A stretch of 64,000 nt of DNA from Paracoccaceae bacterium Fryx2 (GTDB taxonomy: Bacteria > Pseudomonadota > Alphaproteobacteria > Rhodobacterales > Rhodobacteraceae). This document shows positions 1 through 9,968 of the stretch, one piece after another. The stretch covers positions 1,736,001 to 1,800,000 of the forward strand of contig JAVSGI010000005.1 of NCBI GenBank assembly GCA_032334235.1, written 5' to 3'. Made by a program: the position numbers and the translations under genes. Numbering within the stretch: position 1 is the first letter of the stretch; every line of letters starts with the position of its first letter. Below the pieces are notes generated by a model. That model did not search any database. It saw only the letters and a program-made list of their open reading frames with translations, and had not been told where the DNA came from.

Positions 1-1
1 C

Positions 2-607
2 CTGCCCGCGCATGGTGACGACCGCACGCCGGTGGCCGGGGCCACGCTTGACAGCTACGCCGCGGCGATTTTGGCGGCCATTGCCAATCCGGTGATCCTC
101 GTCGGCCATTCGATGGCGGGCTTTCCGATCTCGGCCGCAGCCGAGGCGGCGCCCGAGCGCATCGCCAAGCTGGTCCATGTCTGCGCCTACGCCCCGGTCA
201 GCGGCCTGTCGCTGGCGCAGATGCGCCGGGCCGGGCCGCGCCAGCCGCTGGCCGATGCCTTCCATGTCAGCCCCGACCGGCAGAGCTTCGGCTTCGACCC
301 GGCATTGGTCAACGACCGCTTCTACCACGACTGCCCGCCCGAGGCGCAAGCTTACGCCGCGGCCAACCTCTGCCCCGAGCCGATCCTGCCGCAGGAAACC
401 GCCATCCACCTGACGGGGCGCCATGCTTCTGTCGAAAAGCACTACATCCGCTGCACCGAAGACCGGGCCATCCCGCCCGAATACCAGGCCAACATGACCG
501 CAGCCTGGCCCGCCGACCGCATCTCCACCCTGCCCACCTCGCATTCGCCGTTCTTCGCCGCCCCCGACGCCCTCGCCCGCCGCCTGATCCGGATTGCCGA
601 AGCATGA
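2..607 (+). CDS. alpha/beta hydrolase, 3' part (5' end outside window)
   Basis: C-terminal ~200 residues of an alpha/beta-hydrolase of the esterase/lipase-like class. The frame is open to the left window edge (LPAHGDDRTPVAG is read upstream of the first GTG at 32), so the N-terminus lies outside. The nucleophile elbow G-H-S-M-A-G is at 104-121, with Ser as the expected nucleophile. The late T-S-H-S-P motif near the C-terminus supplies the expected catalytic His. The LPxHGDD start and the short cap resemble salicylate-esterase/pyrethroid-hydrolase-like proteins, but the substrate cannot be inferred. Its TGA overlaps the ATG of the MFS gene (ATGA), which suggests translational coupling. Confidence 0.85.
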   Translation: MPAHGDDRTPVAGATLDSYAAAILAAIANPVILVGHSMAGFPISAAAEAAPERIAKLVHVCAYAPVSGLSLAQMRRAGPRQPLADAFHVSPDRQSFGFDPALVNDRFYHDCPPEAQAYAAANLCPEPILPQETAIHLTGRHASVEKHYIRCTEDRAIPPEYQANMTAAWPADRISTLPTSHSPFFAAPDALARRLIRIAEA

Positions 608-1827
608 AACAGCGCCTTGCCCTGACCTTCATCCTGCTGACCGTGACGCTTGACGCCATCGGCATCGGCCTGATCTTCCCGGTGATGCCCGACCTGCTGG
701 CCGAGCTGACCAGCGGGTCGCTGTCGGAGACGGCGGTGTGGGGCGGCATCCTTGCGACCTCGTTCGCGGTGATGCAGTTCCTGTTCGGCCCGATGATGGG
801 GTCGCTGTCGGACCGCTTCGGCCGCCGCCCGGTGCTGCTGATCTCGCTGGCGGTGATGGCGGTGGATTATCTGGTGCTGGCGTTTGCGTCGTCGATCTGG
901 CTGCTGCTGGCGGCGCGGATCGTGGCGGGCATCGCCGCCGCCACCTTTTCCACCGCCGCCGCCTTCATCGCAGACATCACCCCGGCCGAGGATCGCGGCC
1001 GCCGCTTCGGGCTGATCGGCGCGGGCTTCGGGGTGGGCTTCGTGCTGGGGCCGCTGATCGGCGGGGTGCTGGCGGGTTACGACGTGCGCGCGCCGTTCGT
1101 CGCCGCCGCCGCCCTTGCCGCCGCCAACCTTGCCTTCGGCGCGCTGGTGCTGCCCGAAACCGTGACCGACGCCACCCGCCGCTGCTTCGACCTCCGCCGC
1201 GCCAACCCGCTGGGGGCACTGCGCGCCGTCGGGCGCCTTCCGGGCCTGCGCCGCCCGCTGATGGTGTTCCTGATGCTGTCGATCGCGATGAACGTCTATC
1301 CGGCGATCTGGGCCTTCTACGGCAAAGCCAATTTCGCCTGGGACAGCCGGATGATCGGCATCTCGCTGGCGCTTTACGGCGTCAGCTTCGCGGTGGGCCA
1401 GGCAGTGCTGGTCGGCCCGCTGATCCGACGGCTGGGCGAACACCGCGCCGTGCTGTTCGGCATGTGGGTCGATGTCGTCAGCCTCGCGGCCCTTGGCGTC
1501 ATCACCTCGGGCACGGCGGCCCTGATCATCACGCCGATCACCGCGCTCAGCGGCGTGGTGACGCCCGCACTTCAGGCCATCCTGTCGCGCAACACGCCCG
1601 AGAATGCGCAGGGCGAGTTGCAGGGTGTGCTGGCCAGCCTCGGCGCCATCGCAATGATCGCGGCGCCGATCGTGATGACCACGATCTTCAGCCTGTTCAC
1701 CGCCCCCTCCACCCCGGTCTACGCCCCCGGCGCGCCCTTCCTGCTGGCGGCGGCGCTGGTGGTCGCTGCCATCCTTCTGCATGTCGCAGGCCCGCGCGCA
1801 AAGGCCCCCGTCCCGCCGCTAGCCTGA
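604..1827 (+). CDS. MFS drug exporter, TetA/TCR-like
   Basis: 407-residue inner-membrane proton antiporter of the DHA1 group, most like the tetracycline-resistance (TCR/Tet) family. The N-terminus carries a first membrane helix ending I-G-L-I-F-P-V-M-P. Loop 2-3 holds motif A (GSLSDRFGRRPV) and helix 5 holds the antiporter motif C (GxGVGFVLGPLIGG). Length and twelve hydrophobic segments match the family. It overlaps the upstream hydrolase gene by 4 bp, so the two are probably co-transcribed. The substrate is not readable from sequence; chromosomal TetA-like proteins often do not confer tetracycline resistance. Confidence 0.88.
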   Translation: MKQRLALTFILLTVTLDAIGIGLIFPVMPDLLAELTSGSLSETAVWGGILATSFAVMQFLFGPMMGSLSDRFGRRPVLLISLAVMAVDYLVLAFASSIWLLLAARIVAGIAAATFSTAAAFIADITPAEDRGRRFGLIGAGFGVGFVLGPLIGGVLAGYDVRAPFVAAAALAAANLAFGALVLPETVTDATRRCFDLRRANPLGALRAVGRLPGLRRPLMVFLMLSIAMNVYPAIWAFYGKANFAWDSRMIGISLALYGVSFAVGQAVLVGPLIRRLGEHRAVLFGMWVDVVSLAALGVITSGTAALIITPITALSGVVTPALQAILSRNTPENAQGELQGVLASLGAIAMIAAPIVMTTIFSLFTAPSTPVYAPGAPFLLAAALVVAAILLHVAGPRAKAPVPPLA

Positions 1828-1835
1828 CCCCCATC

Positions 1836-1886
1836 TTCTTCTGTTTTCAAGTATCCCACGGGGGTCCGGGGGTGTGAAACCCCCGG
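1836..1886. repeat. dispersed intergenic element with hairpin, copy 1
   Basis: Core TTCTTCTGTT followed by TTCAAGTATCCC at 1836-1857, then a GC-rich spacer and a perfect 8-bp hairpin CCGGGGGT/ACCCCCGG (1866-1873 and 1879-1886). The same core-plus-hairpin architecture recurs at 56676-56724, and the core recurs in the 47238-47549 tandem array. It lies between the MFS gene and the next plus-strand gene and may act as a transcription terminator or processing site. That function is inference. Confidence 0.6.
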
Positions 1887-1926
1887 TGCCGGCCCCAAGG
1901 GCAAGCCCATCAGGAAAGCCCGACAC

Positions 1927-3165
1927 ATGCGCCTGACAGACCTCGAGATCTTCACCGTCGCCCCCCCGGCCCCCGGCTGGGGCGGGCGCTACTGGACATT
2001 CGTCAAGCTCACTACCGCCTGCGGCATCAGCGGCTATGGCGAATGCTACGCCTCGACGGTCGGGCCCAAGGCGATGAACGCGGTGATCGAGGACGTGTTC
2101 GGGCGCCACATGCAGGGCACCAGCCCCGAGGACATCGAGCTGATGTTCCGCCGCGCCTATTCCGCGGGCTTCACCCAGCGCCCCGACCCGACGGTGATGG
2201 GCGCCTTTTCCGGGCTGGAGATCGCCTGCTGGGACATTCTGGGCAAGGCGCGCAACCGGCCGGTCTGGGCGCTGCTGGGCGGCCGGATGAACGACCGCAT
2301 CCGCAGCTACACCTACCTTTACCCCGAGCCGGGCAAGGAAAGCGCCGAATTCTGGCTGTCGCCCGACATGGCGGCCGAGGCGGCGCTGCGCTTTGTCGAT
2401 ATGGGCTTCACGGCGGTGAAGTTCGACCCGGCCGGCCCCTACACCATCCGCGGCGGCCATGATCCGGCGATGTCCGACATCAGCCGTTCGGTCGCGTTCT
2501 GCGCCGCGATCCGCGCGGCGGTGGGCGACCGGGCCGACCTCTTGTTCGGCACCCACGGCCAGTTCAACACCGCGGGCGCGATCCGGCTGGGGCAGGCGCT
2601 GGAGCCCTACGGGCCGCTCTGGTACGAAGAACCGATCCCGCCCGACAACCTGCACGAGTTTGCCGAGGTGGCGCGGCATGTCCGCATTCCGCTGGCCACC
2701 GGCGAGCGGATGACGACCAAGGCCGAGTTCGGCGCGCTGTTGCGGCTGGGCGGGGTGAAGATTCTGCAACCGGCGCTGGGGCGGGTCGGTGGCATCTGGG
2801 AGGCGAAGAAGATCGCGGCCATTGCCGAGGTGTTCAACGCCACGCTCGCGCCACACCTGTATGCCGGGCCGGTGGAATGGGCGGCGAACATCCATCTGGC
2901 GACCTCGATTCCCAACCTGCTGATGGCCGAAACCATCGAGACCGGCGGCGCCTTCCACCAGACGCTGATCAAGCAAAGCATCCGCTGGGAAGACGGCTAC
3001 ATCCTGCCGCCCGAAGGCCCCGGCCTTGGCATCGACTTCGACGAGGACGTTGCGCGCGCGCACCCCTATACCGGCACCCGGCTGCATCTGGAAATGCAGG
3101 AAGCCCCCTGCGACCATCGCCACGGCAACCGCTTCGAGGGCGGCGCGCCGAGCAGCATCCTCTAG
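1927..3165 (+). CDS. mandelate racemase / muconate lactonizing enzyme family protein
   Basis: 412-residue enolase-superfamily enzyme, with an N-terminal capping domain (about 1-125) and a C-terminal beta-barrel. Barrel residues that can be read: K165 at strand 2 (AVKFDP), H210 in FGTHGQF at strand 3, E235 in WYEEP at strand 4, E260 in TGER at strand 5, and H310 in APHLYAGP. This is the layout of sugar-acid dehydratases and cycloisomerases of the MR subgroup. The strand-3 metal-binding Asp usual in DFHG-type dehydratases reads Gly here, with the following His kept. The substrate is probably an aldonate or aldarate, but I cannot name it. No sugar transporter or dehydrogenase gene is adjacent. 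Confidence 0.85.
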   Translation: MRLTDLEIFTVAPPAPGWGGRYWTFVKLTTACGISGYGECYASTVGPKAMNAVIEDVFGRHMQGTSPEDIELMFRRAYSAGFTQRPDPTVMGAFSGLEIACWDILGKARNRPVWALLGGRMNDRIRSYTYLYPEPGKESAEFWLSPDMAAEAALRFVDMGFTAVKFDPAGPYTIRGGHDPAMSDISRSVAFCAAIRAAVGDRADLLFGTHGQFNTAGAIRLGQALEPYGPLWYEEPIPPDNLHEFAEVARHVRIPLATGERMTTKAEFGALLRLGGVKILQPALGRVGGIWEAKKIAAIAEVFNATLAPHLYAGPVEWAANIHLATSIPNLLMAETIETGGAFHQTLIKQSIRWEDGYILPPEGPGLGIDFDEDVARAHPYTGTRLHLEMQEAPCDHRHGNRFEGGAPSSIL

Positions 3166-3169
3166 CGCG

Positions 3170-4057
3170 TCAGGTCTGGTCGGGCAGCGGGATCACGTCG
3201 ACCGACTGCCGGCTGGTGTGCGAGCCGGTGGTGCGCAGCGCGCCCTTGACCGGGGCGACATCGCTGTAGTCGCGCCCCAGCGCCACCACCACATGATCCT
3301 GCCCCACGGCCATCGCGTTGGTCGGGTCGAACTCGACCCAGCCCATCTGCGGGCCGCACCATGCCTGCACCCAGGCGTGCATCGCGTCCGCGCCTTCCAG
3401 CCGCTCCTTTCCGGGGGGCGGCACGGTGCGCAGAAAGCCGCTGACATAGCCCGCCGGAATGCCGAGGCCGCGCAGGCAGGCGATCATCACATGGCTGAAG
3501 TCCTGGCAGACGCCACGGCGCTTGCGGAAGGCTTCGGCGGTTTCGGTGTCCACGTCGGTGGCCTTGGAGTCGAAGGTCATGTCACGGTGCAGCGCCATGC
3601 CCACGGCCTGCACCGCCTGCCAGACCGAACCCGCCCCCGGCACCGCCTCCCGGGCGTAGGCCGTGGTTTCGGCCATCGCGCGCACCCGGTCCGAGGGGCC
3701 GAGGAAGTGGTGCGGCGCCTCGGCACCGATCGACAGCACCCCCGCCACCGCCCGGGCCACCCCCGAAAGCGGCGGCGACAGGTCGGGGCCCGGCACCACA
3801 CCGAGGCGGCGCACCCGGGCGCGCAGGCGGAAGGTCACCTTCTTCAGCGGCCGGTCATAGGCCACCACGGTCAGCGGATTGCCGAAGAAGTCGCGCACGT
3901 CCTGCCGGTAGTCGGGGTCGGGGTCGATGGTCACCAGACCCGACACCAGATCCTGCCGCCCGGTCACGGTCTGCGGCATCAGCCGCAGCAGGTGGCGGCT
4001 GGAATTCGCCGTGCTGCGGTAGGCGTAACTGAAACCAAGGGAAACATCATAAAGCAT
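3170..4057 (-). CDS. transglutaminase-like cysteine peptidase family protein
   Basis: 295 residues. The N-terminal bacterial transglutaminase-associated beta domain (about 1-85) is followed by a transglutaminase core. The catalytic triad is visible as C184 (RRGVCQDFSH), H227 (MHAWVQAW) and D244 (EFDPTN). It is the last gene of a minus-strand operon with the ATP-grasp/alpha-E gene (3-bp gap) and the DUF2126 gene. In this gene family such proteins are predicted to cleave or transfer on isopeptide or peptide substrates made by the neighbouring ATP-grasp, but the activity is unproven. It converges on the enolase-superfamily gene with only 4 bp between. Confidence 0.88.
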   Translation of the reverse strand: MLYDVSLGFSYAYRSTANSSRHLLRLMPQTVTGRQDLVSGLVTIDPDPDYRQDVRDFFGNPLTVVAYDRPLKKVTFRLRARVRRLGVVPGPDLSPPLSGVARAVAGVLSIGAEAPHHFLGPSDRVRAMAETTAYAREAVPGAGSVWQAVQAVGMALHRDMTFDSKATDVDTETAEAFRKRRGVCQDFSHVMIACLRGLGIPAGYVSGFLRTVPPPGKERLEGADAMHAWVQAWCGPQMGWVEFDPTNAMAVGQDHVVVALGRDYSDVAPVKGALRTTGSHTSRQSVDVIPLPDQT

Positions 4058-4060
4058 CGC

Positions 4061-6463
4061 CTACCCCAGATATGTGTGGGTCAAGGATTCCGACAGGCCG
4101 GCCAGCGCGTCGCGCATCGCCCGCAATTGCCGGGCGTCAAGGGTTTCCGGCGTGCTGACCGCAAGGCCGGTGTGGATCGTCAGAACCGCGCGCCCCAGAT
4201 CGGACATCTTGCCCGAGACGCCGACCAGCGGCAGCATTGAGACCTGATTGCGGATCTCCTCCATCTGGAAAAGGATGGAGCGGGGGTTCTGCGGGTCAAG
4301 GGCCAGCAGGTCGATCACCGTGTTGCGGCTGGTATCGACGCTGAACTGGCGCTTGTGGGCCATGCGGCTGTCTCCGACCTCGACCGCGATGTCGAAGCTG
4401 CCCTCGGGGGCGGCGTCCTCGGCGAAATGGGCCAGAACGGCGCACATCCGGCTGGCCCGCTCCAGCGCGCGGCCAAGGCTGAGGAAACGCCAGCCGGCGA
4501 AGCGGTACATGTTCTCATGCACGAGGCCGGTGAACCCGGCCGTCTTGCGCAGCAGCACGCTCATCGCGCGGGCGGCATCGTCGCCGGGCACGGCGGTAGA
4601 GGCCATGCGGCGCGCGGTGCTTGCCAGATCGCGCAGCGCCAGCAGGCCGTCGATCGAGAACCGGTCGCGGACCTTGCCCGCGCAGGTGTTCGCGGCGTCG
4701 ATCACCCACAGCAGTTCGGGCGGCACGGCGGCGGTTTCGGGGTCGATGCCGAAACGGTCCAGATGCGCCGCGATGTGGAGGGGCAGCGGCAGGTCCGTGT
4801 CGCCCGCCTCCGCCAGCCGCAGGTGATAGGCGCGCAGGTCGCGCAGCGTGCCCTCGGCCCGTTCGACATAGCGGCCCATCCAGAACAGGTTGTCGGCGGC
4901 ACGCGACGGCAGCACGCCCGGACGCTTGCGCTCGAACGGGGCGCCGGGCGCGGCGCCCAGCGTTTCGGGCGCAACCGGCTGGTCGCCCACCACCCAGACA
5001 TCGGCCACCGTGCCGCCCGCCTGCATCGCCAGCGCGGTGGCATCGTTTGACCGCCCGATGCGGGCATAGCCGCCGGGCATCACCACCCAGCCCTGCGCGG
5101 TGCGCGCGGCGAAGACCCGCACCGTCATCGGGCGCGGCAGCAGGCGGCCATCGACCATCGCGGGCGTGGTGGACAGGGTCACCGCCTCTTGCCCGACAAG
5201 GTTCGGGCCTTCGGCGGCCAGCAGTTCCGCGACCGAGGCATGGTCGGTGCCCATCATGGTGCCCGCCAGCGCCGCCCCGTCCTCGACCTGGAACGGCAGG
5301 CGCATCGACAGGGCGGGCCCGATCAGCATCCGCCCGGCATTGGCGGTCACATGCGCCAGTTCGCGGGGCTGGCCGCACCACCAGGTCGCGATATTGGGCA
5401 TCAGCAGCGGCGCGCCGGTCAGCACCCGGCAGATCCGCGGCAGGAAGGCCAGGAAGGCCCGGGTTTCCAGCACGCCCGACCCCAGCGCATTCGCCATGGT
5501 CAGCCCGCCCGCCCGCAGCGCCGACACCATGCCCGGCGTGCCCAGCGCCGAGCTTTCCATCAGTTCCAGCGGGTCGGCCCAGGCGGCATCGAGCCTGCGC
5601 CACAGCACGCCCACCGGCTCTGGCCCGGTGATGGTGCGGACCATCACCTGCCCGTCCTGCACCCGCAGATCCTCGGATTCCAGCAGCATGAAGCCAAGGT
5701 AGCGTGCGATGTAGGCGTGTTCGTAATAGGTGTCGGTGTGCGGCCCCGGCGTCAGGATGCCGACGCGGGCATCGGGGCTGCCGCGCAGGTCGTTCAGCGC
5801 CTCGCGGAAGGCGCGGAAGAACCCGGCCAGCCGCTTCACATTGGCCAGCGGGTAAAGGTCGGCCAGCACGCGCGATGTCGCCACCCGGTTTTCCAGCGCG
5901 AAGCCTGCACCCGAGGGCACCTGCGTGCGGTCGCCCAGCACGAACCACGACCCGTCGGGCGACCGGCCGATCTCGAAAGCGAGGAAATGCAGGAAGTGCC
6001 CCGAGCGGGGCTGAACGCCCACCAGCGGGCGCAGCCATTCGGGGTTGCCCGCCACCAGTTGCGGCGGCAGAAGCCCGTCGCTGACCAGCCTGCCGGGGCC
6101 GTAAAGGTCGGCCATCACCCGTTCCAGCAGGTCGGCGCGTTGCACGATGGCGGCCTCGACCCCCGCCCATTCGCGCTCGTGGATCAGCACCGGCACATGG
6201 CTGAGCGGCCAGTCGCGTTCGGTCGAGCCGAGGCCGGTCTGCTGGCGGAAGAACACGCCGGTGTCGCGCAGATACTGGTCGCCGCGGGCGAAGTGCCGGG
6301 CGGTATCGGCCCGTGACAGGCGCGACAGGTGGTCGATCAGCGGCGCCCAGCCGGGGCGCAGCGTGCCCGTGGGGGTCATCAGCTCATCGGCCACTCCCGG
6401 CGCGGGGTGGTAATCGGCCAGCAGATCCTGGCCGCGCCGGCTGGGGCGTGCGCGACCGGTCAC
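4061..6463 (-). CDS. circularly permuted ATP-grasp fused to alpha-E domain
   Basis: 800 residues. About 85-480 is a circularly permuted type 2 ATP-grasp (DUF404/DUF407), with conserved stretches NPEWLRPL (from 140), LGDRTQVPSG...ENR (177-193) and LTPGPHTDTYYEHAYIA (237-253). From about 518 a helical alpha-E (DUF403) domain starts at LPSRAADNLFWMGRYVERAE. In many bacteria these are two separate genes, so this is a fusion. ATP-grasp enzymes form amide bonds from carboxylates and amines. This class is predicted, not shown, to make or modify a peptide. Start is GTG at 6463, 3 bp after the stop of the DUF2126 gene; the start could be slightly downstream. Confidence 0.88.
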   Translation of the reverse strand: MTGRARPSRRGQDLLADYHPAPGVADELMTPTGTLRPGWAPLIDHLSRLSRADTARHFARGDQYLRDTGVFFRQQTGLGSTERDWPLSHVPVLIHEREWAGVEAAIVQRADLLERVMADLYGPGRLVSDGLLPPQLVAGNPEWLRPLVGVQPRSGHFLHFLAFEIGRSPDGSWFVLGDRTQVPSGAGFALENRVATSRVLADLYPLANVKRLAGFFRAFREALNDLRGSPDARVGILTPGPHTDTYYEHAYIARYLGFMLLESEDLRVQDGQVMVRTITGPEPVGVLWRRLDAAWADPLELMESSALGTPGMVSALRAGGLTMANALGSGVLETRAFLAFLPRICRVLTGAPLLMPNIATWWCGQPRELAHVTANAGRMLIGPALSMRLPFQVEDGAALAGTMMGTDHASVAELLAAEGPNLVGQEAVTLSTTPAMVDGRLLPRPMTVRVFAARTAQGWVVMPGGYARIGRSNDATALAMQAGGTVADVWVVGDQPVAPETLGAAPGAPFERKRPGVLPSRAADNLFWMGRYVERAEGTLRDLRAYHLRLAEAGDTDLPLPLHIAAHLDRFGIDPETAAVPPELLWVIDAANTCAGKVRDRFSIDGLLALRDLASTARRMASTAVPGDDAARAMSVLLRKTAGFTGLVHENMYRFAGWRFLSLGRALERASRMCAVLAHFAEDAAPEGSFDIAVEVGDSRMAHKRQFSVDTSRNTVIDLLALDPQNPRSILFQMEEIRNQVSMLPLVGVSGKMSDLGRAVLTIHTGLAVSTPETLDARQLRAMRDALAGLSESLTHTYLG

Positions 6464-6466
6464 GGA

Positions 6467-9400
6467 TCAGAGCCCTGCCCGGCGGCGCAGATCAAGCGTC
6501 ATCGGAAACTCGGGGTGCGGCGTCTCGGGCGGCAGGGGGTAGCTGCCCGCGGTGTGGCCCATCGGCTCGAACCGGGCCAGGCGGCGCGCCTCGGCCTCGT
6601 TGCCGTTGACGGGGAAGGTATCGTAGCTGCGCCCGCCGGGGTGGGCGACGTGATAGGTGCAGCCGCCCAGCGCCCGGCCGGTCCAGGTGTCGTAGATGTC
6701 GAAGGTCAGCGGCGCGTTGACCGGCAGCACCGGATGCAGCGCGTTGGCGGGTTGCCACGCCTTGAAGCGCACGCCGCCCACCGCGACGCCGTTGGTTGCG
6801 GTCTGCACCAGCGGCACGGGGCGGCGGTTGCAGGCCACGGCATAGCGGCCCGGCGTGGCCGAGGTCAGCCTGACCTGCATCCGTTCCACCGAGCTGTCGG
6901 TATAGCGCACCGTGCCGCCGATCGCGCCGGTTTCGCCCAGCACATGCCACGGCTCCAGTGCCTGTTTCAGCTCCAGTTCCACGCCTTCGTAAGTCACCGC
7001 GCCGCAGAACGGGAAGCGGAACTCGGCCTGCGCCTCGAACCACTCCGGGCGCAGGGTGAAGCCATGGTCGGAAAGGTCGCGCAGCACGTCGAGGAAATCG
7101 GCCCAGACATGATGCGGCAGCATGAAGCGGTCGTGCAGCGTGGTGCCCCAGCGCGTCAGCGGCCCCTGCGCCGGTTCCGCCCAGAAACGGGCGATCAGCG
7201 CGCGGATTAGCAGTTGCTGGGCAAGCGACATCCGGGCATCGGGCGGCATCTCGAAGCCGCGGAATTCCACCAGCCCCAGCCGACCCGTCGGGCCATCGGG
7301 GGAAAACAGCTTGTCGATGCAGATCTCGGCCCGGTGGGTGTTGCCGGTGACATCGGTCATGATGTTGCGCAAGAGCCGGTCCACCAGCCACGGCGTCGGC
7401 GCGCCCATGCCGGGGTGCGGAATCTGGTCGAGCGCCATTTCAAGCTCGTAAAGCGCGTCGTGCCGCGCCTCGTCGATCCGCGGGGCCTGGCTGGTCGGGC
7501 CGATGAACAGGCCCGAGAACAGGTAGGACAGCGACGGGTGGCGGTTCCAGTGCAGGATCAGGCTGCGCAACAGGTCGGGGCGGCGCAGGAAGGGGCTGTC
7601 GTTCGGGGTGTTGCCGCCGACCACCACATGGTTGCCGCCGCCGGTGCCCGCGTGCTTGCCGTCGATCATGAACTTGTCGGCGCCGAGCCGGGTCTGGCGC
7701 GCTTCTTCATAGACGGCCGTGGTGATCGCCACGCAGTCGCCCCAGTTGTGCGCCGGATGCACGTTGACCTCGATCACCCCCGGATCGGGGGCGACGCGGA
7801 TCACGTTCAGGCGCGGGTCGTGCGGCGGGGCGTAGCCTTCGATATGGACCTTGAGGCCCAGCCGCTTGGCCGAAGCCTCGGCCGCGCGCAGAAGGTCGAG
7901 GTAATCCTCGATCGACACCACCGGCGGCATGAAGACGCACAGCCGCCCGTCGCGCGGTTCCACCGAAAGTGCGGTGCGGATGTGGCCGTCCACCTCGGCC
8001 AGCGGCGAGCCCTGCGCGATCATCGCGCCCTGTTCGGTGGCTGCCACGAAGCTGGCCCGCGCCTGCGCCTTGGGTTCGGGGTCGATGGGCACCACGTCGG
8101 GCAGCGGGCCGCGCGGCACGGTCGGGTCGGTCGGGTTGATGTAGGGGTATTGCGAGGCGGGCACCCAGGGCAGCGATTCCAGCGGCAGGCGGTAGCCCAC
8201 CGGGCTGTCGCCGGGCACAAGGAACATGTGGCCGCGCCGCAGCCGCCACTTCTCGGTGCGCCAGCGCCGCCCTGTGGCCTGCGCCTGCCAGCTTTGCACC
8301 GGCAGGATGAAGCCCGAAGGCTCGGTCAGGCCTCGGTTGAAGACGGTGGCGAGACGGTGGCGTTCCTCGGGGTCTTTCAGTTTCGAATTGGCGGGGGTGA
8401 CGTTTTCGGGCAGGTTCGCCTCTTTCACCAGCCATTCGGCGGGGTCTTCATAGGCGGGCAGGATGCAGTCTTCCTCAAGCTGCAATTCGGCGGCGATCTC
8501 GCGCAGCAATTCCTGCGCATCGTCCTTGGTCACGCCGGTGTCGGCCCCTTCCTCGGCAATGAGGTCGGGTTCGGCCCAGATCGGCTGGCCGTCGGCGCGC
8601 CAGTAAAGGCTGAAGGTCCAGCGCGGCAGGGTTTCGCCGGGATACCACTTGCCTTGCCCGTAATGCAGGAAGCCGCCCGGCGCGAAGCGCGACCGCAGGC
8701 GGCGGATCAGCCTGTCGGCCAGCACGCGCTTGGTGGGGCCGACGGCCTCGGTGTTCCACTCCTCGGCCTCGAAATCGTCGATGGAAACGAAGGTCGGCTC
8801 GCCGCCCATGGTCAGGCGCACGTCGCCCGCCGCCAATGCGGCATCGACCTTGTGGCCCAGCGCGTCCAGCGCCTGCCAGCTTTCGTCGGAAAACGGCTTG
8901 GTGATGCGCGGATGCTCCTGCGTGCGCCGCACCTGCATGTCGAAGCGGAAATCGACCTCGGCAAAGCTTGCCATGCCGGCAATCGGGGCGGCGTTGCGGT
9001 AGTGGGGCGTGGCGGCCAGCGGGATGTGGCTTTCGCCCGCCAGGAGGCCGCTGGTCGGGTCGAGCCCGATCCAGCCCGCGCCGGGCAGGTAAACCTCGAC
9101 CCAGGCGTGCAAGTCGGTGAAATCGACCGCGGTGCCCGAGGGGCCGTCAAGCGCCTTGAGGTCGGGTTTCAGCTGGATCAGGTAACCCGACACGAAGCGC
9201 GCGGCAAAGCCCAGATGGCGCAGCACCTGCACCAGCAGCCAGCTTGAATCGCGGCACGACCCGGTGCCGCGCGTCAGGGTTTCGGCCGGGGTCTGCACGC
9301 CGGGTTCCAGCCGGATCACGTAGCCGACATGGTTGGCGACATGGGCGTTCAGCGCCACGAGGAAGTTGACGCTGCCCGGAATGCCACGCGGCAGGGTTTC

Positions 9401-9793
9401 CATGAAGACGCGCAGGTCGGGGCTGTCATCCTCGGGGGTGCGGTAGATCACCAGATCGTCGTGCAGATCCTCGGGGTAGGCGAAGGGATATTGCTCGGCC
9501 GAGGCATCGACGAAGAAGTCGAACGGGTTGTAGACGGTCATGTCGGCAACCAGATCGACCTCGATGCGGAACTCGCGCACCGGCTCGGGAAAGACAAAGC
9601 GCGACAGCCAGTTGCCGTAGGGATCCTGCTGGTGGTTGACGAAGTGTCCGCCCGGGCTGACCTTCAGCGAATGCGAGATCACGCGGGTGCGGCTGTGCGG
9701 CGCGGGGCGCAGCCGGATGATCTGGGGGCCCAGGATCACGGGGCGGTCGTAGATGTAATGCGTCAAATGGTGAATGCTCGCCGTGATCGACAT
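6467..9793 (-). CDS. transglutaminase / DUF2126 putative amidoligase
   Basis: 1108 residues. The N-terminal transglutaminase N-domain (about 1-95) and core carry the triad C180 ([10 protein letters not shown]), H229 (DLHAWVEVY) and D245 (LDPTSG). The remaining ~800 residues are DUF2126, a domain classed as a putative amidoligase. The ATG at 9793 is chosen because AAGGGG lies 7 bp upstream and the domain begins immediately ([16 protein letters not shown]); the open frame extends 99 codons further upstream without homology. It is the first gene of the operon DUF2126 - ATP-grasp/alpha-E - transglutaminase. The protein carries no signal peptide, so it is probably cytoplasmic. Confidence 0.88.
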   Translation of the reverse strand: MSITASIHHLTHYIYDRPVILGPQIIRLRPAPHSRTRVISHSLKVSPGGHFVNHQQDPYGNWLSRFVFPEPVREFRIEVDLVADMTVYNPFDFFVDASAEQYPFAYPEDLHDDLVIYRTPEDDSPDLRVFMETLPRGIPGSVNFLVALNAHVANHVGYVIRLEPGVQTPAETLTRGTGSCRDSSWLLVQVLRHLGFAARFVSGYLIQLKPDLKALDGPSGTAVDFTDLHAWVEVYLPGAGWIGLDPTSGLLAGESHIPLAATPHYRNAAPIAGMASFAEVDFRFDMQVRRTQEHPRITKPFSDESWQALDALGHKVDAALAAGDVRLTMGGEPTFVSIDDFEAEEWNTEAVGPTKRVLADRLIRRLRSRFAPGGFLHYGQGKWYPGETLPRWTFSLYWRADGQPIWAEPDLIAEEGADTGVTKDDAQELLREIAAELQLEEDCILPAYEDPAEWLVKEANLPENVTPANSKLKDPEERHRLATVFNRGLTEPSGFILPVQSWQAQATGRRWRTEKWRLRRGHMFLVPGDSPVGYRLPLESLPWVPASQYPYINPTDPTVPRGPLPDVVPIDPEPKAQARASFVAATEQGAMIAQGSPLAEVDGHIRTALSVEPRDGRLCVFMPPVVSIEDYLDLLRAAEASAKRLGLKVHIEGYAPPHDPRLNVIRVAPDPGVIEVNVHPAHNWGDCVAITTAVYEEARQTRLGADKFMIDGKHAGTGGGNHVVVGGNTPNDSPFLRRPDLLRSLILHWNRHPSLSYLFSGLFIGPTSQAPRIDEARHDALYELEMALDQIPHPGMGAPTPWLVDRLLRNIMTDVTGNTHRAEICIDKLFSPDGPTGRLGLVEFRGFEMPPDARMSLAQQLLIRALIARFWAEPAQGPLTRWGTTLHDRFMLPHHVWADFLDVLRDLSDHGFTLRPEWFEAQAEFRFPFCGAVTYEGVELELKQALEPWHVLGETGAIGGTVRYTDSSVERMQVRLTSATPGRYAVACNRRPVPLVQTATNGVAVGGVRFKAWQPANALHPVLPVNAPLTFDIYDTWTGRALGGCTYHVAHPGGRSYDTFPVNGNEAEARRLARFEPMGHTAGSYPLPPETPHPEFPMTLDLRRRAGL

Positions 9794-9877
9794 GTACCGC
9801 CCCTTTATTGCGTGCCGAAAAGGTTTCACGGAAAAAGCGGCAGCACCAGCGGTTTCTGGCCGCAGGCGGCGCGAGGC

Positions 9878-9906
9878 GGCCCGCCCCGGCATCTGCGGGG
9901 CGGGCC
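9878..9906. terminator. perfect 10-bp GC hairpin downstream of dorA remnant
   Basis: GGCCCGCCCC (9878-9887) and GGGGCGGGCC (9897-9906) form a perfect stem with a 9-nt loop. It lies between the dorA remnant and the start of the DUF2126 gene, both read leftward. No U-tract follows on either strand, so it is a weak candidate terminator or a structural element. Confidence 0.35.
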
Positions 9907-9968
9907 TGCCCGATTGGCGTGCGCCGGGGAAAGCCGGTTCGCGTTCAGCCTGCGGCGGGGGGGGCGGT

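Noticed and set aside
442-1782. 446-codon open frame antisense to the MFS gene
   Set aside because: It is rich in Arg, His, Gly and Ala with no domain; high G+C third positions create long antisense frames, and the plus-strand MFS gene explains the region.
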